From CAKSQF01 sp051868045 (lineage in GTDB: Bacteria > Bacillota > Clostridia > Oscillospirales > CAG-272), in NCBI GenBank assembly GCA_051868045.1, contig JBJDZN010000076.1, forward strand, positions 1 to 64,000: a stretch of DNA of 64,000 bases. The letters are read 5' to 3'. Positions 59,646 to 64,000 of the stretch are shown here, piece by piece. The number at the start of each line of letters is the position of its first letter. Position 1 is the stretch's first letter. Below the pieces are notes generated by a model, which saw nothing but the letters and a program-made list of their open reading frames with translations, searched no databases and had not been told where the DNA came from. The translations under genes were made by a program, and so were the position numbers.

Positions 59646-59652
59646 ATTAACA
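59637..59652 (+). promoter_or_regulatory. Rex-type redox operator at adhE
   Basis: TGTTAA-AATA-TTAACA matches the core of the Rex site (TTGTTAA-N4-TTAACAA). It covers the -10, so Rex bound at low NADH would block RNA polymerase, and high NADH would release it. The rex gene is not in the window. Confidence 0.75.
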
Positions 59653-59743
59653 GACAAGAGAATATAAGCAAATACAGACGGACAGAAGCGTGCCCAAGCG
59701 GGCATATGTCCGCCGAATTCAAGTAAACGGAGGAGAAAGAGTT

Positions 59744-62359
59744 ATGGAGAATAAGTACACGATCGTCGATAGCGTGGAGTCTTTTGAGATTGCCCTTGCA
59801 AAGGTCAGAGAGGCACAGAAGATTTATGCTACCTATACACAGGAGCAGGTCGATAAGATTTTCTATGCGGCAAGCGTAGCGGCCAATCAGGCAAGAATTC
59901 CCCTTGCTAAGATGGCAGTTGCCGAAACCGGCATGGGCGTTGCAGAGGATAAGGTGATCAAGAATCACTTTGCATCCGAGTATATCTACAACTACTATAA
60001 GGATATGAAGACCTGCGGCGTTATCGAAGAGGATAAGGCATTCGGCATCACCAAGATTGCAGAGCCTATCGGTGTTGTTGCCGCCGTCATTCCCACCACC
60101 AACCCCACCTCTACTGCCATCTTCAAGACCCTGATCTCCCTGAAGACCCGTAACGGCATTCTGATTTCCCCCCATCCCCGTGCTAAGAAGTGCACCATTG
60201 AGGCGGCTAAGATCGTTCTCGAGGCAGCCGTAAAGGCAGGCGCACCTGAGGGACTGATCAGTTGGATTGATGTGCCTTCCCTTGAGCTGACCAACCTTCT
60301 TATGAAGGAAGCAGACATTATCCTGGCAACCGGCGGTCCCGGAATGGTCAAGGCGGCATATTCTTCCGGAACCCCTGCTCTGGGTGTCGGCGCAGGTAAT
60401 ACCCCTGCAATCATCGACAATTCTGCAAACGTCAAGGTTGCCGTCAACTCGGTGATTCACTCCAAGACCTTTGATAACGGTATGATCTGTGCTTCCGAGC
60501 AGTCGGTTATCGTGCTTCCCGAGGTATATGACGCTGTCAAGGCAGAGTTTGCTGCAAGAGGTTGCTACTTCCTGAACCCCGAGGAGACCGAGAAGGTCCG
60601 CAAGACCATCATCATCAACGGTGCCGTCAATGCGAAGATCGTGGGTCAGACCGCATACACCATCGCTAAGATCGCAGGCATTGAGGTTCCTGAAAGAACC
60701 AAGATTCTGATCGGCGAGGTTGAATCGGTTGACATTTCCGAGGAGTTTGCTCATGAGAAGCTGTCTCCCGTTCTGGCAATGTATCACGCAAACGATTTTG
60801 AAGACGCTCTTTCCAAGGCTGAGCATCTGGTACACGACGGCGGTATGGGTCACACTGCCTGCCTCTACTGCGATGCCGTTGCTGAGCGTGCCAAGATTGA
60901 CGAGTTCGCACTCCGTATGCCCAACTGCCGTATGCTGATCAATACCCCTGCATCTCAGGGCGCAATCGGCGACATCTATAACTTCAAGTTTGCTCCCTCC
61001 CTGACACTGGGATGCGGATCTTACGGTGGAAACAGCGTTTCCGAAAATGTGGGCTGCAAGCACCTTCTGAACATCAAGACGCTTGCCGAGAGGAGAGAGA
61101 ATATGCTTTGGTTCCGTGCACCTGAAAAGGTTTATATCAAGAAGGGCTGTCTGCCCGTTGCCCTTGACGAGCTGAAGGCCGTAATGGGCAAGAAGAGAGC
61201 TTTCATCGTCACCGACTCTTTCCTGTACAACAACGGCTATACCAAGCCCATCGAGTCGAAGCTGGATGATATGGGCATTATGCACACCACCTTCTCCAAC
61301 GTGGCTCCCGATCCCTCCCTTGCTTGCGCAAAGGAAGGTGCAGCTCTCATGAGCGCATTCAAGCCCGATACCATCATCGCCATCGGCGGCGGTTCTGCAA
61401 TGGACGCTGCAAAGATCATGTGGGTTCTCTATGAGCATCCCGAGGTTGACTTCTTCGATATGGCAATGCGCTTTATGGACATCCGCAAGCGTGTCTACAC
61501 CTTCCCCAAGATGGGTGAGAAGGCTTACTTCATCGCCATCCCCACCTCCGCAGGTACAGGCTCCGAGGTCACTCCTTTTGCGGTGATTACCGATCAGGAC
61601 ACCGGTGTGAAGTATCCTTTGGCTGACTATCAGCTGATGCCCAATATGGCGATTGTGGACGCCGACATGATGATGTCTGCTCCCAAGGGTCTGACCAGCG
61701 CATCGGGTATCGACGCTGTTTCCCACGATCTGGAGGCAATCGCATCGGTTATGGCAACCGACTATACCGACGGTCTGGCAAAGCAGTCGCTGAAGATGAT
61801 CTTCGACTATCTGCCCAGAGCCTACAATGACGGACCTCATGATCCCGCTGCCCGTGAAAAGATGGCAAATGCCGCAACCATGGCAGGTATGGCGTTTGCG
61901 AATGCCTTCCTGGGTGTCTGCCACTCCATGGCGCACAAGCTGGGTGCCTTCCATCATCTGCCCCACGGCGTTGCCAATGCGCTGATGCTGGATGAGGTGA
62001 TCCGCTTCAACTCTGCCGAAATTCCCACCAAGATGGGCACCTTCCCCCAGTACGAGTATCCTCACACCAAGGCGAAGTATGCTGAGGTTGCAACCTACCT
62101 GGGACTTGCCGGCAATACCGACGACGAGAAGGTTGAGAGCCTGATTGCCGCTATCGACGAGCTGAAGGTTAAGATCGGTATCAAGCCCACCATCAAGGAT
62201 TATGTTCCCGACGAGGCAGACTTCCTGGCACGTCTGGACGCCATGGTTGAGCAGGCGTTCGACGATCAGTGCACAGGCGCCAACCCCCGTTATCCCCTGA
62301 TGAGCGAAATCAAGCAGATGTACTTGAACGCTTACTACGGCAAGCATGAGGAAGTATAA
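59744..62359 (+). CDS. adhE: Bifunctional acetaldehyde-CoA/alcohol dehydrogenase
   Basis: AdhE reduces acetyl-CoA to acetaldehyde and then ethanol, regenerating NAD+. The 871 residues have an ALDH domain (to about 440; IPTTNPTSTAIFK, the catalytic Cys in NGMICASEQS near 247) and an iron-dependent ADH domain (about 455-871; IGGGSAMDAAK, AGTGSEVTPFAVI, the iron His set in HSMAHKLGAFHHLPHG). Length is normal. GGAGGAG precedes the ATG. A Rex-type site overlaps the promoter. Its last 81 bp are repeated downstream. Confidence 0.97.
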   Translation: MENKYTIVDSVESFEIALAKVREAQKIYATYTQEQVDKIFYAASVAANQARIPLAKMAVAETGMGVAEDKVIKNHFASEYIYNYYKDMKTCGVIEEDKAFGITKIAEPIGVVAAVIPTTNPTSTAIFKTLISLKTRNGILISPHPRAKKCTIEAAKIVLEAAVKAGAPEGLISWIDVPSLELTNLLMKEADIILATGGPGMVKAAYSSGTPALGVGAGNTPAIIDNSANVKVAVNSVIHSKTFDNGMICASEQSVIVLPEVYDAVKAEFAARGCYFLNPEETEKVRKTIIINGAVNAKIVGQTAYTIAKIAGIEVPERTKILIGEVESVDISEEFAHEKLSPVLAMYHANDFEDALSKAEHLVHDGGMGHTACLYCDAVAERAKIDEFALRMPNCRMLINTPASQGAIGDIYNFKFAPSLTLGCGSYGGNSVSENVGCKHLLNIKTLAERRENMLWFRAPEKVYIKKGCLPVALDELKAVMGKKRAFIVTDSFLYNNGYTKPIESKLDDMGIMHTTFSNVAPDPSLACAKEGAALMSAFKPDTIIAIGGGSAMDAAKIMWVLYEHPEVDFFDMAMRFMDIRKRVYTFPKMGEKAYFIAIPTSAGTGSEVTPFAVITDQDTGVKYPLADYQLMPNMAIVDADMMMSAPKGLTSASGIDAVSHDLEAIASVMATDYTDGLAKQSLKMIFDYLPRAYNDGPHDPAAREKMANAATMAGMAFANAFLGVCHSMAHKLGAFHHLPHGVANALMLDEVIRFNSAEIPTKMGTFPQYEYPHTKAKYAEVATYLGLAGNTDDEKVESLIAAIDELKVKIGIKPTIKDYVPDEADFLARLDAMVEQAFDDQCTGANPRYPLMSEIKQMYLNAYYGKHEEV

Positions 62360-62370
62360 AGAATATCTCC

Positions 62371-62400
62371 AAAAACAGCGGTCGCAAGACCGCTGTTTTT
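62371..62400 (+). terminator. Terminator of adhE
   Basis: AAAAACAGCGGTC pairs with GACCGCTGTTTTT over a GCAA loop. Confidence 0.9.
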
Positions 62401-62425
62401 GCTGAAAAAGGAAAGGGGTTGCGCC

Positions 62426-62506
62426 GCGCCAACCCCCGTTATCCCCTGATGAGCGAAATCAAGCAGATGTATTTGAACGCTTACTATGGCAAGCATGAGG
62501 AAGTAT
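62426..62506 (+). repeat. Duplicated 3' end of adhE
   Basis: These 81 bp repeat 62277-62357, the end of adhE, with only two differences, both TAC-to-TAT changes that keep Tyr. The copy has no adhE stop codon in frame and reads on into about 35 unrelated codons. It looks like a scar of recombination, or an assembly artefact. Confidence 0.8.
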
Positions 62507-62639
62507 CACGAATTCCCCTGCCGGTGATGCCGGTGCTGATTGCAGTCCGAACGGTTGGGGCAATCATCCCATTTAAGCGTAAGAAAACTGCGGTAGATAA
62601 AAAATCTTGAAAAATTTCAAAAAAAATTTGATTAACCCC

Positions 62640-62668
62640 TTGACAAACCCGATTCTTTGTGCTATTAT
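62640..62668 (+). promoter_or_regulatory. Promoter of the tRNA-Gly unit
   Basis: -35 TTGACA, a 17-bp spacer ending TTGTGC, and -10 TATTAT. Confidence 0.8.
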
Positions 62669-62684
62669 AGACAGGCAATGAAAT

Positions 62685-62758
<74 letters not shown>

Positions 62759-62759
62759 C

Positions 62760-62796
62760 AAAAGAACTCTCATTGCTGTGCGGTGAGAGTTCTTTT
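62760..62796 (+). terminator. Hairpin between tRNA-Gly and tRNA-Arg
   Basis: AAAAGAACTCTCA pairs with TGAGAGTTCTTTT. It is terminator-like, yet no clear promoter lies before tRNA-Arg, so read-through or a processing role is possible. Confidence 0.65.
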
Positions 62797-62807
62797 AACT
62801 GTCCTTT

Positions 62808-62884
62808 GCTTCCGTAGCTCAGTTGGATAGAGCACCTGCCTTCTAAGCAGGTGGTCGAGGGTTCGAGTCCCCCCGGGGGCGCCA
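62808..62884 (+). tRNA. tRNA-Arg (TCT anticodon)
   Basis: Acceptor arms GCTTCCG and CGGGGGC pair with two G-T wobbles. The anticodon loop CTTCTAA gives TCT, reading AGA. The CCA end is encoded. Confidence 0.93.
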
Positions 62885-62916
62885 TTGCAATCAGGCATAA
62901 TTTGCTTCAAATATAT

Positions 62917-62994
62917 GGTGGGATTAGCTCAGTTGGTTAGAGCGCCAGGTTGTGGCCCTGGAGGTCATGGGTTCGACCCCCACATCTCACCCCA
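62917..62994 (+). tRNA. tRNA-His (GTG anticodon)
   Basis: Acceptor arms GTGGGAT and ATCTCAC pair, with the extra G-1 and C73 discriminator typical of tRNA-His. The anticodon loop TTGTGGC gives GTG. The CCA end is encoded. An 11-bp inverted repeat brackets the gene. Confidence 0.95.
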
Positions 62995-63020
62995 ACGGCA
63001 AATTATGCTGTAATTATAAA

Positions 63021-63049
63021 GCCTTCCCAATAGGGAGGGCAATTTTTTT
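63021..63049 (+). terminator. Terminator of the tRNA cluster
   Basis: GCCTTCCC pairs with GGGAGGGC (one wobble), followed by AATTTTTTT. Confidence 0.85.
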
Positions 63050-63069
63050 GCATTTATGGTCATTTCATC

Positions 63070-63098
63070 TTGACATTTCGGCGAAATAATGGTAAACT
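63070..63098 (+). promoter_or_regulatory. Promoter of the GH76 gene
   Basis: -35 TTGACA, a 17-bp spacer ending AATGG, and -10 TAAACT. Confidence 0.75.
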
Positions 63099-63189
63099 AC
63101 AGAAAATATCATCTGCTTCCATCGGACGGTGGTCTGCCGCAAGAACCCCCGATCCGATGCGGATCAATCAGAGAGGACGGTTGTTTTGG

Positions 63190-64000
63190 ATGAATACCTG
63201 TTCGGACGAACTTTTGAAAAGAGCCTATGAGTGCATGGAAAAGCACAAGGCGGTCTACTATGACAAGGGAAATTATGTGAAGGCGGATTTCTGGGATTTT
63301 GCCGAGATTTTCGAGATCATCGAGGATCTCTACGAGGTTTCGGGAGATCAGTCCCTCTTTGCTATGTTTGAGGAAATGTACACCCACGCCATTTCGGCGT
63401 ATGGGGAGACTTGGGAGAAAAATCCCTTCAACGACGACATCATGTGGCTGTGCATAGCCTGCACCAGAGCCTACCTGTACACAGGGGAGAAGAAGTATCT
63501 GGACTCTGCCGTCCGGAATTTCGATCTGACCTGGAAGAGGGCATTTTCTCCCGACCTGGGCGGCGGAATGTTCTGGCGGGTGGAGAATCATTCCAAGAAC
63601 ACTTGCGTCAACTGCCCCGCTTCGGTAGCGGCGTCCCTGATTGCAAAGGCGACCGGCGACCAGACCTATTATGTCCGTGCGGCACTGACGCTGGATTGGG
63701 CGGAGCGCATGATGTTCGAGCCGGATACCGGCAAGGTCTATGACTGTGTCGGTCTGGACGGAAGGGTCAGCAAGTGGTCTTCTACCTATAATCAGGGCAC
63801 CTTTATCGGCGCATCCCTTCTGATGTACGGTTATACCGGAGAGGAACGCTATCTGAAGAATGCCACGGCAGCCGCAAACTACGTCAAGGATGAGATGTAC
63901 CACGGCGGCGTCATGAACAATGAGGAACCCGGCAACGATCTGCCCGGTTTTAAGGGAATTCTCGCCCGCTATATCCGTCACTATGTGGATCTGACCGGCA
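63190..64000 (+). CDS. GH76-family alpha-mannanase, 3' end outside the window
   Basis: The frame is open from the ATG to the window edge (270 codons). It shows the helical-barrel GH76 pattern: NPFNDDIMWLCIACTRAYL, whose adjacent Asp pair are the catalytic acids of the family, GGGMFWRVENHSKNTCVNC, CPASVAASLIAKATGD and STYNQGTFIGASLLMYG. GH76 enzymes cleave alpha-1,6-mannan backbones. No signal peptide is seen, so it may act inside the cell. GAGAGG lies about 13 nt upstream, a wide spacing. It has its own promoter. Confidence 0.82.
   Translation, partial: MNTCSDELLKRAYECMEKHKAVYYDKGNYVKADFWDFAEIFEIIEDLYEVSGDQSLFAMFEEMYTHAISAYGETWEKNPFNDDIMWLCIACTRAYLYTGEKKYLDSAVRNFDLTWKRAFSPDLGGGMFWRVENHSKNTCVNCPASVAASLIAKATGDQTYYVRAALTLDWAERMMFEPDTGKVYDCVGLDGRVSKWSSTYNQGTFIGASLLMYGYTGEERYLKNATAAANYVKDEMYHGGVMNNEEPGNDLPGFKGILARYIRHYVDLTG

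Noticed and set aside
59639..62347. 902-codon minus-strand frame opposite adhE
   Set aside because: adhE is certain. The antisense product is Cys/His/Gly-rich low-quality sequence with no domain and no promoter.

Overview
The window reads as a chromosome segment of an anaerobic, spore-forming-type Clostridia bacterium (Bacillota). The order is inferred, most likely Oscillospirales or a relative from a gut-like habitat. Support: a SpoVB-like flippase beside a SpoVM-like micropeptide, ThyX-type thymidylate synthase, AdhE, BioY/BirA, tRNA genes with encoded CCA, lipoproteins with Thr-rich linkers, many glycan-active enzymes, and sigma-A promoters that nearly all have a 17-bp spacer and often an extended -10 (TGTGC or TGTGG before the -10 hexamer). 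No phage, transposase, CRISPR array or rRNA is visible. Most long open frames opposite the real genes are shadows.

Layout. 1-5 kb: minus-strand rsgA, a SpoVM-like ORF and spoVB; plus-strand PHP phosphoesterase and methyltransferase. 5-10 kb: an oxidoreductase, then a minus-strand operon of an ECF-like sigma factor, a one-TM protein with an extracellular discoidin-like domain (possible anti-sigma sensor) and a polytopic membrane protein; then a membrane protein divergent from an XRE repressor, with a palindrome over its -35. 10-18 kb: housekeeping (DUF1294 protein, trpS, zinc-ribbon proteins, a Cys-rich micropeptide, pfkA, yifB/comM-like gene). 18-24 kb: carbonic anhydrase coupled to a CotH lipoprotein, tRNA-Thr and tRNA-Tyr followed by a gene fragment, membrane proteins, and a PLC-like/MFS pair. 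24-29 kb: TetR regulator with ABC exporter, then a lipoprotein GH43. 29-38 kb: trmO, a lipoprotein, a DUF5662 gene, a sugar isomerase/NUDIX/GH130 cluster, an HPr-like protein, pepC, an oxidoreductase and a possible orphan small RNA. 38-45 kb: two large CotH lipoproteins (InlB-like repeat, CotH, beta-rich tail) flanking a GH5 lipoprotein. 45-51 kb: a TIM-barrel protein, an unusual GH43-HAD fusion, ilvA-ridA, and bioY under a BirA-type operator. 51-59 kb: acidic and repetitive surface proteins, the yfbR and thyX-esterase genes, and birA. 59-64 kb: a LysR regulator, adhE with a Rex-type operator, a duplicated adhE 3' end, tRNA-Gly/Arg/His, and a partial GH76 gene.

How it fits together. The glycan genes (GH43, GH5, GH130, GH76, GH43-HAD, sugar isomerase, two Gfo/Idh/MocA enzymes) suggest use of plant or microbial polysaccharides, feeding glycolysis (pfkA) and ethanol fermentation (adhE, redox-controlled). 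The three CotH proteins, the sigma/sensor operon and the repeat-rich proteins form an under-described cell-surface complement. The birA gene and its probable target site at bioY lie in the same window, so a regulatory circuit can be read from the sequence. All functions are inferred by reading the sequence; no search was run.
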